A DNA stretch of 64,000 nucleotides, taken from contig CAMJXD010000001.1 in assembly GCA_946409635.1 (NCBI GenBank), forward strand, positions 1 through 64,000, given 5' to 3'. Numbering within the stretch: the stretch's first letter is position 1; each line of letters starts with the position of its first letter. The stretch comes from an uncultured Prevotellaceae bacterium. GTDB taxonomy: Bacteria > Bacteroidota > Bacteroidia > Bacteroidales > Muribaculaceae. The notes beneath the pieces are model-generated. The model had not been told where the DNA came from and searched no databases. It worked only from the letters and a program-made list of their open reading frames with translations. This document shows positions 55,508 through 63,548 of this stretch, piece by piece. A program made the position numbers and the translations under genes.

Positions 55508-56350
55508 TCACCCCTTACGGGCAGCGGCAAACCGTGTGTTGCCGTAGCTGTCGTCGATGATGCGCACATCCGCCAGGCCGTGGTCTTGAAGCAGCCGTTT
55601 GACCTCGTTGCCATAGCGGCGGTTGATTTCAAGATACAGCCGTCCGCCCTTGTCCAGCGCTTCCACGGCATATTTCACAATGGCCTTGTAGAACAGCAGC
55701 GGATCATTGTCGGGCACAAACAGTGCCTGGCCTGGCTCATAGTCCAGCACGTTGCGCTCCATCGACTCGCGCTCGCTCCAGCACACATAGGGGGGGTTGC
55801 TCACGATGATGTCATAGCTGCCGGGGGGCTGCGGCGACAGCATGTCGCTCTCAAACAGCCTCACCTTCACCTTGAGCGACTCGGCATTCTCGCGCGCTAC
55901 AGCCAGAGCGTCACGAGACACGTCCAGCGCATCGACCTGGGCAAACTTCAACGCGCGGGCCAGCGAGATGGCGATGCAGCCGCTGCCCGTGCCCATGTCC
56001 AGCACACGCAGGTCGCTGCCGGGGTTCTCGTCAACGATGAGGTCGACGAGTTGCTCGGTCTCGGGACGGGGAATGAGTACGGCAGGACTGACCTTCAACT
56101 TGTGTCCATGGAACCTCGTGCTGCCCACGATGTACTGCAACGGCTCATGGCGCCGCAGGCGGGCGACAATCTCGGCTATGCGCTGCGGGGCAAAATCGGG
56201 CAGCTCACTCTCTTGACGCAGGGCCACGTCAACCTGGTCATAGTTAAACACGTCTTCACAGATGACACGTATCATCGCCTGCACTTCACTGGCCTCGGCT
56301 ACGCCGGCAAGGCCGCTCTTGAGTTGGTCTATCGCTTCCTTGAGTCTCAT
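55508..56350 (-). CDS. prmC: Release-factor glutamine methyltransferase PrmC
   Basis: SAM-dependent methylation of the GGQ glutamine in RF1/RF2. 280 residues from ATG 56350 (the track start runs past the promoter). N-terminal helical domain, then the SAM-binding region LRVLDMGTGSGCIAISLA, VDALDVSRDALAVAR, and the substrate-binding NPPY motif in DIIVSNPPYVCWSERE. RPETEQLVD is typical. The -7 box lies 5 bp upstream of this ATG, which suggests a very short leader or leaderless message. Single gene. Confidence 0.96.
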   Translation of the reverse strand: MRLKEAIDQLKSGLAGVAEASEVQAMIRVICEDVFNYDQVDVALRQESELPDFAPQRIAEIVARLRRHEPLQYIVGSTRFHGHKLKVSPAVLIPRPETEQLVDLIVDENPGSDLRVLDMGTGSGCIAISLARALKFAQVDALDVSRDALAVARENAESLKVKVRLFESDMLSPQPPGSYDIIVSNPPYVCWSERESMERNVLDYEPGQALFVPDNDPLLFYKAIVKYAVEALDKGGRLYLEINRRYGNEVKRLLQDHGLADVRIIDDSYGNTRFAAARKG

Positions 56351-56354
56351 GCCA

Positions 56355-56389
56355 CAAAGGTACACTTTTTTTCTGTTACTCCAGCCAAA
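56355..56389 (-). promoter_or_regulatory. Promoter of prmC
   Basis: Minus-strand TACCTTTG (56355-56362) with TTTG at 56386-56389 (23-nt spacing), ending 5 bp from the ATG. Confidence 0.65.
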
Positions 56390-56555
56390 GCTCGACTGAA
56401 TAGAACAGGACAACCGCATTCGTCCACGTCTATACCAAATAATGAATAATGAGAAATAGGGAGATTATTCCTAAGAAAAATGCCCTAAAACTCAAGATGT
56501 GAAGATTTTTTTAAAAAAATCCTTATAATTTATCAATTTTATTTGAAATAAGTTG

Positions 56556-56563
56556 TATCTTTG
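56556..56563 (+). promoter_or_regulatory. -7 box of the Lrp-family gene
   Basis: TATCTTTG, 108 bp before the ATG at 56671. Confidence 0.65.
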
Positions 56564-56670
56564 TAGCGCCGTTTTGACACCCACTTGTTTCGGGCCATCT
56601 CATTTCGGCATGAAATTTCATTTTTTCAGGAGCTAATAAATTTAGACATACACTTAAAACTATAGACTTT

Positions 56671-57153
56671 ATGGCAACTAAACTTGATTCACTTGACTAC
56701 AAGATTTTAAAAATGCTGTCTCTGAATGCCCGCAAGCCTTACCTTGAAATCGCTAGGACATGTAACGTATCAGGAGCAGCTATCCATCAGCGCATCCAGA
56801 AGCTGTATAACATGGGTGTCATCAAGGGCTCTATTTCCTTGATCGACCCGTCGTCGGTAGGCTATCAGACATGTGCTTACATCGGTTTCTTCCTCAACGA
56901 CCCGTCAAAGTTCGACGAGGTGGTGGCCAGGCTCAAGACCGTACCCGAGGTTGTTGAGTGCTATTTTACCACCGGCAAGTATGACCTGTTCATCAAGCTC
57001 TATGCACAGAACAACGACCACCTGCTGCAGGTCATCCACGACCGCTTCATGAAGATGGGCCTCGGTCGCAGCGAGACGCTCATCACCTTCAAGGAAGTCT
57101 TCAAACGTCAGATTCCCATAGCACCTGACGGCGAGGAAGCACCGATTGAATAA
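56671..57153 (+). CDS. Lrp/AsnC-family transcriptional regulator
   Basis: 160 residues, family length. N-terminal HTH: LDSLDYKILKMLSLNARKPYLEIARTCNVSGAAIHQRIQKL, then the RAM ligand/oligomerisation domain (VGYQTCAYIGFFLND, VARLKTVPEVVECYFTTGKYDLFIKLYA, GLGRSETLITFKEVFKRQ). Members form octamers that respond to amino acids. The target genes and ligand are unknown. Its own terminator follows directly. Confidence 0.95.
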   Translation: MATKLDSLDYKILKMLSLNARKPYLEIARTCNVSGAAIHQRIQKLYNMGVIKGSISLIDPSSVGYQTCAYIGFFLNDPSKFDEVVARLKTVPEVVECYFTTGKYDLFIKLYAQNNDHLLQVIHDRFMKMGLGRSETLITFKEVFKRQIPIAPDGEEAPIE

Positions 57154-57170
57154 TATACATCATATCACGG

Positions 57171-57198
57171 GGGAGCGAAATTGTCGCTCCCTTTTTTT
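57171..57198 (+). terminator. Intrinsic terminator of the Lrp-family gene
   Basis: GGGAGCGA / TCGCTCCC stem followed by seven Ts, 18 bp past the stop. A textbook intrinsic terminator. Confidence 0.93.
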
Positions 57199-57243
57199 AG
57201 GACTCAGGACTTCAAGGTTTCAAATCAAGAGATAACAGGTATT

Positions 57244-58032
57244 ATGACAAGCAACGATTTCACTACACAGCAACAAGATTGGATCAGGAGTGCACGCATC
57301 ATGAGCCACGAGGCAGCCCAGGTGCTCAAGCGCAACTTCAGGCGCCGCGACCTCTCCATCGAGGACAAGGGCAGCGCATTTGACATCGTCACCGAGGCCG
57401 ACAAGGGCAGCGAACGCATCATCATCGACTTTATCCACAGCCATTTTCCCGACCACGCCATCCTCAGCGAGGAGAGTGGCGACGACCATCGCCAGGCTCG
57501 ATACCAATGGGTCATCGACCCGCTCGACGGCACGGTCAACTACAGCGCCGGCATCGCCACCTACTGCATCTCCATCGGACTCAAGGTCGACGGCGTGACA
57601 ACCATGGGCTTTGTCTACGCTCCCTCTCTCAACGAGGAGTTCTATGCCATCAAGGGGATGGGTGCCTTTGGCCCCTACGGGAGGCTGCAGGTAAAAGCAA
57701 CCACCGAGCTGCAACGCGCGGTCATTTCAACGGGTTTCCCCTACGACAAGGCCACCAACCCCGACAACAACCTCGACCGCGTGGCGCGCATCATGCCACG
57801 CATCAGGGGACTGCGCCGACTGGGATCGGCGGCCATGGACCTCTGTTACGTCGCTGCCGGATGGCTCGACGGCTACTGGGAACTCAACCTCAAGGAGTGG
57901 GATGCCTGTGCCGGCGAACTCATCGCCCAGGAGGCGGGCGCCTTTGTCAAGCGTTACCGCAACGACCACGGCATCTGCATCTTGGCAGCTTGTCCGGGCA
58001 TCGCCCGTGAGCTGCTCGAGTTGGTAGAATGA
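57244..58032 (+). CDS. Inositol monophosphatase family protein
   Basis: 262 residues from ATG 57244 (MTSNDF); the track start lies inside the Lrp terminator. Metal-binding motifs of the Li-sensitive phosphatase family: FDIVTEADKGSERIII, HAILSEESGDD (Glu-Glu), WVIDPLDGTVNYSAGI (DPxDGT), and the C-terminal WELNLKEWDACAGELIAQEAGA (WDxAAG variant). Family enzymes hydrolyse inositol phosphates, CysQ-type PAP or sugar phosphates. The substrate is unknown. No promoter box is obvious between the Lrp terminator and this gene. Confidence 0.92.
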   Translation: MTSNDFTTQQQDWIRSARIMSHEAAQVLKRNFRRRDLSIEDKGSAFDIVTEADKGSERIIIDFIHSHFPDHAILSEESGDDHRQARYQWVIDPLDGTVNYSAGIATYCISIGLKVDGVTTMGFVYAPSLNEEFYAIKGMGAFGPYGRLQVKATTELQRAVISTGFPYDKATNPDNNLDRVARIMPRIRGLRRLGSAAMDLCYVAAGWLDGYWELNLKEWDACAGELIAQEAGAFVKRYRNDHGICILAACPGIARELLELVE

Positions 58033-58051
58033 TAATTGTGTGTGTATGCGG

Positions 58052-58633
58052 TCAGGATGGCTGACCCTTGTTGATTTTCCTTAGGGCCGACAGGCCGTGA
58101 CGACGGCCTATGATATAGACGGGACGCTCTTCCTCGCCATGCTTGTGGTTGGTGGCCATCACGGGCTGATCCAGGCACATCACCAGCGTCTCAAACGTGT
58201 CACCCACCTGCAGGTGCTTGCTTCCACTCACGGCCAGCACTTCAAATCGGTTACTTCCCGCGTATCTCACATGACAATACCGGTCGGGTAGCCATTCCAT
58301 CTCTATCTCGTCATCTACAGCAAGCCCGCTCGACTGGATCAAGTCCTCGTTCAGCGCCCCCGACGTCGCGTCGTCGAGGTGAAGCTGCAGCGATGACCAG
58401 TTGTCGAATCCCACGTAACGCGACAACAGGTTGAGCGTCGTGATGCTGGGCATGTGCTCATCGTTCACATAACCCACCAGGCGCTTGATCGTCGAGATGC
58501 TGATTGTCTCGTTCAGCGTCTTCTCTATTTCCAGTGACAGCAGGCTGAAGTCGACTGGTGCCGCAAGAGGTCTCCCCAACTTAGCTTCTACCAGCCTTAT
58601 CAATTCCTTCATTTCGTGGTCAGTAATTTTCAT
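58052..58633 (-). CDS. HTH-like protein of unknown function
   Basis: 193 residues from ATG 58633. The N-terminal half resembles a Bacteroidetes helix-turn-helix: NETISISTIKRLVGYVNDEHMPSITTLNLLSRYVGFDNW matches a recurrent STIKRLxGY...TLNxLxxYxGYxxW pattern. The C-terminal half (about 95-185) is beta-rich with paired turns (EMEWLPDRYCHVRYAG; LAVSGSKHLQVGDTF). The family is not named to my knowledge. The -7 box (58640-58647) sits directly before the start, so a leaderless message is possible. Confidence 0.7.
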   Translation of the reverse strand: MKITDHEMKELIRLVEAKLGRPLAAPVDFSLLSLEIEKTLNETISISTIKRLVGYVNDEHMPSITTLNLLSRYVGFDNWSSLQLHLDDATSGALNEDLIQSSGLAVDDEIEMEWLPDRYCHVRYAGSNRFEVLAVSGSKHLQVGDTFETLVMCLDQPVMATNHKHGEEERPVYIIGRRHGLSALRKINKGQPS

Positions 58634-58639
58634 TGGCCG

Positions 58640-58647
58640 CAAATTTA
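58640..58647 (-). promoter_or_regulatory. -7 box of the HTH-like gene
   Basis: Minus-strand TAAATTTG, only 6 bp from the ATG at 58633. Confidence 0.58.
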
Positions 58648-58733
58648 CAATATTATTTAAAAAAATGTAACAATATCACTTTGCGTGAACCAACTTGAAC
58701 CAATCCCACAACCGTTTTTTAGCCTGACTGCAG

Positions 58734-58741
58734 TAAATTTG
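58734..58741 (+). promoter_or_regulatory. -7 box of the DUF4177-like lipoprotein gene
   Basis: TAAATTTG, 41 bp before the ATG at 58782. Confidence 0.6.
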
Positions 58742-58781
58742 CAACAATTATCCGATTAATAACCTATAAACTAGACAAAAC

Positions 58782-59177
58782 ATGAGAAAACCCTATCTTT
58801 TCACTATGACACTGCTGCTCGCCATGACCCTTGGGTTGGCATCATGCGGCAACAGCAACAGCAACAACGAGAATCAACAGTGGGAGTACCTCGTCAAGAG
58901 AGCCGAGGGAATGGTCATGTCTGACAGCAACGAGGAATTCAAGGCCAAGCGAGTCATCATCGAGGAAGAAGACCTCGACGAGCTGGGCGCGCAAGGCTGG
59001 GAACTCGTCAACACCTATGAGGAGACCGAGACCGTCTTTCCCAACTGGGGCAACGAGAAGTATGTCACTGGCATACAGCCCAACACACGCACCCTGGGCA
59101 TCGTCTTGATCTTCAAGCGCCCGGCCACCAGCAAGAAAGCCGACAGCGACAAGAAGCAGTCCGACGACAAGAAATAA
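58782..59177 (+). CDS. DUF4177-like lipoprotein
   Basis: 131 residues. Lipoprotein signal MRKPYLFTMTLLLAMTLGLASCGNS (lipobox LASC). The body has the DUF4177-type pattern: WEYLVKRAEG then EEEDLDELGAQGWELVNTYEE, a small beta domain. The C-terminus is a Lys/Ser/Asp-rich tail. Function unknown. Followed 44 bp later by another lipoprotein gene, likely co-transcribed. Confidence 0.78.
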   Translation: MRKPYLFTMTLLLAMTLGLASCGNSNSNNENQQWEYLVKRAEGMVMSDSNEEFKAKRVIIEEEDLDELGAQGWELVNTYEETETVFPNWGNEKYVTGIQPNTRTLGIVLIFKRPATSKKADSDKKQSDDKK

Positions 59178-59221
59178 CATTACACAACTCCATAACCATA
59201 AGATAAATATTTTTTACCACA

Positions 59222-59956
59222 ATGAAAAAGTTTTTATTCAGCATGGCCATCGCATTACTCATGGCCGGAACAACAAGTTGTCAACAAGACGGCGGCACAA
59301 CCGCCTCAAGCAGCCCAAAGGCTACTGCCAACAACACTATCGACTCGCTCAGCATGGTCTTTGGCGACATCTGGGGCGATGCCATCAGTAAAATGTTAAT
59401 CCAGAAGGATTCAACTGTCAATCTTGAGCAGACTTACAAGGAAATCGAGCAGGTGCTCGGCGTCGACAGCGCCAATGCCAGGATCGCCATGCAGATTGTT
59501 AATCTTTTCGATGGGGCCGAGAAGCAGTTGGGCAAGCCCTTGAACAAGGAGATCTTCATGCAGCAACTGTCACAACGCATGACATCAGGGCCGAAGCTGA
59601 CCGACGCCGACATCAAGGCCATGCAGGAGTCAATCGAACCGTTGATGGAAAGAATCGCTCCAGGCAGCACCCACCAGGAGCCCACCTCTTTTACTACTGC
59701 CAAGGGTACTTACAGCATCAGCGGCGCCATGCAGAATGCCTACGACCAAGCTGTCTCCACTGCCAGTGGTCGCCGAGGACTTCATGACAAGAATCCTAGC
59801 TTGTTCAAGAAATCGGGTGCTAAGGCAATCGAGGCCGATTTCAAATCATGGTGGATGGCCTATTATGGCATGCCCAGCGATGATTTAGCCAGGGACGTTT
59901 ACCAGAGGGCGCTCAAGCAATACAAGAAGGGGTTTGAAGACGGTTGGAATTATTGA
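59222..59956 (+). CDS. Lipoprotein of unknown function
   Basis: 244 residues. Lipoprotein signal MKKFLFSMAIALLMAGTTSCQQD (lipobox TTSC), a low-complexity Ser/Thr spacer, then an all-helical region (about 40-145) with a pattern similar to the N-terminal dimerisation domain of FKBP-type isomerases (YKEIEQVLGVD, NLFDGAEKQLGKPLNKEIFMQQL). No catalytic isomerase domain follows. The C-terminal part (180-244) ends in YQRALKQYKKGFEDGWNY. The resemblance is weak. Confidence 0.65.
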   Translation: MKKFLFSMAIALLMAGTTSCQQDGGTTASSSPKATANNTIDSLSMVFGDIWGDAISKMLIQKDSTVNLEQTYKEIEQVLGVDSANARIAMQIVNLFDGAEKQLGKPLNKEIFMQQLSQRMTSGPKLTDADIKAMQESIEPLMERIAPGSTHQEPTSFTTAKGTYSISGAMQNAYDQAVSTASGRRGLHDKNPSLFKKSGAKAIEADFKSWWMAYYGMPSDDLARDVYQRALKQYKKGFEDGWNY

Positions 59957-60035
59957 TCCACATCGTCTCATCTCCTGAATGCCAGGCCTACCGGCTCATC
60001 TCTCCTGCCATGGGAGGGGTGAGCCTGTTTCTTTC

Positions 60036-61460
60036 TCATTCTTGCCAGTCGGGCGCTGCAGCAGGGAACGGCGGTATGTCCAGGTCGGGGAACGACTCGT
60101 GCAGGATAATTTGGGCGCGCTCAAGGGCCTCCTGCCGGCCAGCGTCTATCAATTGACGTCCGGCCGGGGTAATCATGTACTCGCGCAGGGGCTTGAAACG
60201 CTCGTCGGTGGCGGGAAACATGTTGTTGGCCGCATCGATGACTTCGAGTTCGATGCGCTCTCTCAGGAATTCGGTAATGTGCCGGTCAAATGCTTTCTTG
60301 CCCTGCATGCGATACACTTCCTCCAGATCGTCTCGACTGTCGCGGGCTTCGTTATATCCCACTTGGGCCGCCCTCGACAGGAACCACTGGCGCAGGGTCG
60401 GCGGCAACTTGGGTTCCCTCGGTTCCTTGGCCTCATCAGTCTGCTGCGGGGGTGCGCTGGCCGGGGGTGCGCTGGCCGAGGCTGCTTTCACGTCCTCTTG
60501 TTGAGATGGCAGAGCTGTAGGAACCCCTTCGCGCTGCTCGGCAGGGTGCACTATGGTGTCGATTTCTGGCAGGTCCTGGGTGGCGACCACGGTCGGCTCT
60601 GGAGCGCTGCTTTCACTCAGGCGTGCCGGCATCAGCCACCACACGATAGCTACGACGACAGCGACAGCCAGGACGGCTCCTGCCAGGTAATAACGCAGCA
60701 TTGAGCTAGGCGCCTGAAGGGCGGCGACCACTTCACCTGCGCCAGCTGGACGCCGCTCGCGGTCGGGGGCACTGCACCACCGGGCCACACGCGACATGCG
60801 CCGGTCGGGGTGAGGCAGCCCACGGTTCATCAGGTCGATGAGTACGCCCAGCGAGTACAGGTCGGCGCGCGAGTCGGCTGGCTCGCCGGCCAGCAGTTCG
60901 GGCGCAGCATACGCTCGCGTGCCTGCGGGTCCCTTAAGGATGGCATAGTCGGCCGTGTCACTCACGCCGAAGTCGATCACCTTCACGCGGTTGCCGTCGC
61001 CAGTGACAAGGATGTTGCTGGGCTTCAGGTCGCGATGCACCACCTGGCGGGCATGGATATACCTGAGCACATCACACAACTGCACAATCAGGTCACGGGC
61101 CAGGGCTACGGTCAACCCGCCGCCTGCGATAAACTTGTCCAGCGTGATGCCGTCAACCCACTCTTCCACGATGCACTCGCCCAGCGGCTCAACGCGCTCC
61201 AGGCCCAGTGTGGCAGCGATGCCGGGATGCGAAAGATGAAAGCCGATGTCAAACTCCTTGCGCAGCATCGCCTGGCAGGCCGGGGTGTCGCGATACTCGG
61301 CCTTCAACGACTTGAGCACGTGCCACTTGCCATGACGACGGGCACGATACACGTCACAATAGCCGTGCTCGTGGCCCCCGCCGAGCAGGGCAATGTCGGT
61401 GAAGACATTGTCCACTCCTGGGCTTGTCAGCTCATTTTCCCATCCTGAATCGGTCGTCAT
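60036..61460 (-). CDS. Hanks-type serine/threonine protein kinase, membrane-anchored
   Basis: 474 residues. Kinase domain at about residues 20-250: Gly loop LGGGHEHGYCDVYRA, Lys in WHVLKSLK, HRDLKPSNILV catalytic loop, IDFGVSD for DFG, YAAPELLAGE and DLYSLGVLIDLM. One transmembrane helix (about 256-278, YYLAGAVLAVAVVVAIVWW) follows, then a Pro/Ser/Glu-rich external stretch with two 15-bp DNA repeats (ASAPP ASAPP) and a helical C-terminal domain (330-474) of unknown type. The topology resembles PknB-like kinases with an extracytoplasmic sensor. The substrates are unknown. Confidence 0.9.
   Translation of the reverse strand: MTTDSGWENELTSPGVDNVFTDIALLGGGHEHGYCDVYRARRHGKWHVLKSLKAEYRDTPACQAMLRKEFDIGFHLSHPGIAATLGLERVEPLGECIVEEWVDGITLDKFIAGGGLTVALARDLIVQLCDVLRYIHARQVVHRDLKPSNILVTGDGNRVKVIDFGVSDTADYAILKGPAGTRAYAAPELLAGEPADSRADLYSLGVLIDLMNRGLPHPDRRMSRVARWCSAPDRERRPAGAGEVVAALQAPSSMLRYYLAGAVLAVAVVVAIVWWLMPARLSESSAPEPTVVATQDLPEIDTIVHPAEQREGVPTALPSQQEDVKAASASAPPASAPPQQTDEAKEPREPKLPPTLRQWFLSRAAQVGYNEARDSRDDLEEVYRMQGKKAFDRHITEFLRERIELEVIDAANNMFPATDERFKPLREYMITPAGRQLIDAGRQEALERAQIILHESFPDLDIPPFPAAAPDWQE
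60447..60476. repeat. Two tandem 15-bp repeats in the kinase gene
   Basis: CGGGGGTGCGCTGGC repeated twice in frame, encoding duplicated Ala-Ser-Ala-Pro-Pro in the linker after the membrane helix. Confidence 0.75.
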
Positions 61461-61491
61461 TGTCTCTCATTACCGTAGTTTTAGTGTAATG

Positions 61492-61499
61492 CAAAGATA
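61492..61499 (-). promoter_or_regulatory. -7 box of the kinase gene
   Basis: Minus-strand TATCTTTG, 32 bp before the ATG at 61460. Confidence 0.6.
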
Positions 61500-61528
61500 C
61501 ACATTTTTCATGATTCAAAAATATTGAT

Positions 61529-61536
61529 TACCTTTG
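61529..61536 (+). promoter_or_regulatory. -7 box of trpS
   Basis: TACCTTTG, 35 bp before the ATG at 61571. The leader is too short for an attenuator. Confidence 0.65.
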
Positions 61537-61570
61537 CCATCTGGAAAAATATTATTACAACAATTTGAAT

Positions 61571-62647
61571 ATGGATAACAAGAAGATTGTTTTAAGCGGA
61601 ATACGCCCCACGGGGCAGTTGCACTTGGGTAACTACCTGGGCGCCTTGAGTAACTTCGTGAAGATGCAGAACGAGGGCAAGTATGACAGCTACTACTTCA
61701 TCGCCGACCTCCATGCCCTCACGACCAACCCCGACCCCAAGGAGCTGCACACCAACGTGCGCCACATCCTGGCCGAGTACCTGGCGGCTGGACTCGACCC
61801 CGAGAAGTCCACCATATTTGTCCAGAGTGACGTGCCTGAGGTGAGCGAGATGTACCTGCTGCTCAACATGCACGTGGGCATCGGCGAACTGATGCGCACC
61901 GCCGCCTTCAAGGACAAGGCACGCAAGGCGCTGGGCATCTCTGCGCCCACCCAGGGCGATGACGACGAGGACGTAGCCAAGGAGATCATCGGTGCCAGCA
62001 CCAACAAGCGTGTCAACGCCGGCTTGTTGACCTACCCCACGCTCATGGCCGTCGACATCCTCATCCAGCGGGCCGACTTTGTGCCCGTGGGCAAGGACCA
62101 GGAGCAGCACTTGGAGCTCACGCGCCGCTTTGCCCGCCGCTTCAACTCGTTCTACAAGACCGAATACTTCAACGAGCCGCAGAATTTCAACTTCGGCAGC
62201 GCGCCCGTCAAGGTGCCTGGTCTGGACGGCAGCGGCAAGATGGGCAAGAGCGAGGGCAACTGCATCTACCTGGTCGACGACGAGAAGACCATCCGCAAGA
62301 AGGTCATGAGAGCCGTCACCGATGGCGGACCCACCGAGCCCAATCAGCCCATGGCCGAACCCGTGCAGAACCTCTTCACCATCCTCAAGCTCGTCGGCTC
62401 GCCCGACAAGGTGGAATTCTTCACCCAGGCCTATAACGACTGCTCCATCCGCTACGGCGACCTCAAGAAGGAGATTGCCGAGGACATCGTGGCCATGACG
62501 ACACCCATCCGCGAGCGCATCCTCGACATCGAGAACGACAGCGCCTATCTGCACCGCGTGCTCGAGATGGGTGCCGAGCGTGCACGCGCACGTGCCGGCA
62601 AGACCCTGGCCGACGTCCGCCAGATCATGGGCATCACCAAGTTCTAG
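61571..62647 (+). CDS. trpS: Tryptophanyl-tRNA synthetase
   Basis: Charges tRNA-Trp. 358 residues from ATG 61571 (the track start at 61565 is TTG). Class I motifs: HIGH as PTGQLHLGNYLG and KMSKS as GSGKMGKSEGN near residue 220. It also has LLTYPTLMAVDILIQRADFVPVGKDQEQHLEL, typical of TrpRS. Its product feeds the tRNA pool sensed by the trp leader peptide elsewhere in this window. It is followed by a 9-bp tandem repeat and then a peptidase gene. Confidence 0.97.
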   Translation: MDNKKIVLSGIRPTGQLHLGNYLGALSNFVKMQNEGKYDSYYFIADLHALTTNPDPKELHTNVRHILAEYLAAGLDPEKSTIFVQSDVPEVSEMYLLLNMHVGIGELMRTAAFKDKARKALGISAPTQGDDDEDVAKEIIGASTNKRVNAGLLTYPTLMAVDILIQRADFVPVGKDQEQHLELTRRFARRFNSFYKTEYFNEPQNFNFGSAPVKVPGLDGSGKMGKSEGNCIYLVDDEKTIRKKVMRAVTDGGPTEPNQPMAEPVQNLFTILKLVGSPDKVEFFTQAYNDCSIRYGDLKKEIAEDIVAMTTPIRERILDIENDSAYLHRVLEMGAERARARAGKTLADVRQIMGITKF

Positions 62648-62652
62648 CAATT

Positions 62653-62715
62653 CCTTAAAGACCTTAAAGACCCTAAGGTCCTTAAAGTCGTTAAGGTCAT
62701 TAAGGACTTTAAAAG
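62653..62715. repeat. Seven tandem 9-bp units (CCTTAAAGA type)
   Basis: Units: ccttaaaga (twice), ccctaaggt, ccttaaagt, cgttaaggt, cattaagga, ctttaaaag. They fill the junction between trpS (stop 62647) and the peptidase start (62721). The upstream extension of the track ORF reads through them as Leu-Lys/Arg-Ser/Thr repeats, which is not real coding. Confidence 0.85.
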
Positions 62716-62720
62716 AAAAG

Positions 62721-63431
62721 ATGAAAGGCTATATCGAGGACCGTGAGTTCGGAAAGATATATGTGGAACTGCGCCGAGGCATGACCTCGGTGCGGTTCAC
62801 TTATCATGCCGACGGCCACCTGCTCATGCGGGCACCACTGGGCGTCTCGGTCACCGACCTGCAGCGCATGGTGGACATCAACCGCGAGCAGCTGCAACGG
62901 TTGCAACGCCCCGATGTCCCCGAGATGCATTTCGGACAGACCATCGACTGCTTTGGCTGCAAGGTAGTGATTACTACAGGCGAGAAGCGGCCAGGCTACG
63001 TCAGCACCAAGTGGCAAGACCGCACCTTGATTGTCAAGGCCCATGAGAGCATCGACTTGACCACCGTCGATGGCAAGCAATTTGTTTCAGACATCATCAG
63101 CCGGGCCATGGAGTATCAGGCAGTGCAAGTGCTGCTGCCCTATGCACGGCAGGTAGCCGACAGCCTCGGACTCATGCCCGCCGGATTTGAGGTGGGCCGA
63201 GGCATGCGCAAACTGGGCCACTGCACGACCAAACGCGTCATCCAGCTCTCCCGCAACCTCATGTTTTACCCCCAAGAACTAGTGCATTACATCATCTGCC
63301 ACGAGCTGGCCCACTTGACCCACATGAACCACTCGCCCCAATTCTACGCCCTGTGCGACCAGTACACCGGCGGCCACGAGAAGGAACTGGAGCAACAATT
63401 GCGCAACTTCCGCTTCCCCATCCTCAAATAG
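62721..63431 (+). CDS. YgjP/SprT-like zinc metallopeptidase (M48/DUF45 type)
   Basis: 236 residues from ATG 62721; the upstream track extension is repeat and trpS sequence. The zinc motif HYIICHELAHLTHMNHSPQFYAL (HExxH plus downstream His) sits near residue 195, as in the DUF45/YgjP family. The N-terminal half is beta-rich with LLMRAPLGVSVTDLQRMVD. Function in Bacteroidales is unknown. Probably co-transcribed with trpS (73 bp). Confidence 0.9.
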   Translation: MKGYIEDREFGKIYVELRRGMTSVRFTYHADGHLLMRAPLGVSVTDLQRMVDINREQLQRLQRPDVPEMHFGQTIDCFGCKVVITTGEKRPGYVSTKWQDRTLIVKAHESIDLTTVDGKQFVSDIISRAMEYQAVQVLLPYARQVADSLGLMPAGFEVGRGMRKLGHCTTKRVIQLSRNLMFYPQELVHYIICHELAHLTHMNHSPQFYALCDQYTGGHEKELEQQLRNFRFPILK

Positions 63432-63465
63432 CGCCATTTCTTCTCAAACAACCCACTTCTCTTTC

Positions 63466-63535
63466 AAACAACATTGAACAACAATCATTTTAAATAATTG
63501 TTGTTCAAGTTGTTTATCGTTGTTCAAGTTGTTTG
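63466..63535. repeat. Inverted and direct GTTGTTCAAGTTGTTT repeats
   Basis: AAACAACATTGAACAACAAT (63466-63485) pairs with ATTGTTGTTCAAGTTGTTT (63497-63515) with one bulge; the second arm is then repeated directly (GTTGTTCAAGTTGTTTG to 63535). It lies between convergent genes and likely serves as a bidirectional terminator. Related copy at 11855-11937. Confidence 0.75.
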
Positions 63536-63548
63536 ATAAGGGGAGGCG

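Larger units (their letters stand above)
56351..56670. other. Divergent intergenic region between prmC and the Lrp gene
   Basis: Holds the prmC promoter (56355-56389) and the Lrp-gene promoter (56556-56563) with a leader of about 100 nt. AT-rich; no further gene seen. Confidence 0.5.

Noticed and set aside
56610-56636. Short ORF MKFHFFRS in the leader of the Lrp-family gene, considered as a Phe leader peptide
   Set aside because: Only eight codons in a T-rich stretch where Phe codons are expected; no convincing terminator/antiterminator follows.
62571-62720. Upstream extension of the zinc-peptidase ORF (Leu-Lys/Arg repeats)
   Set aside because: It overlaps trpS in another frame and then runs through the 9-bp tandem repeat; ATG 62721 is the natural start.
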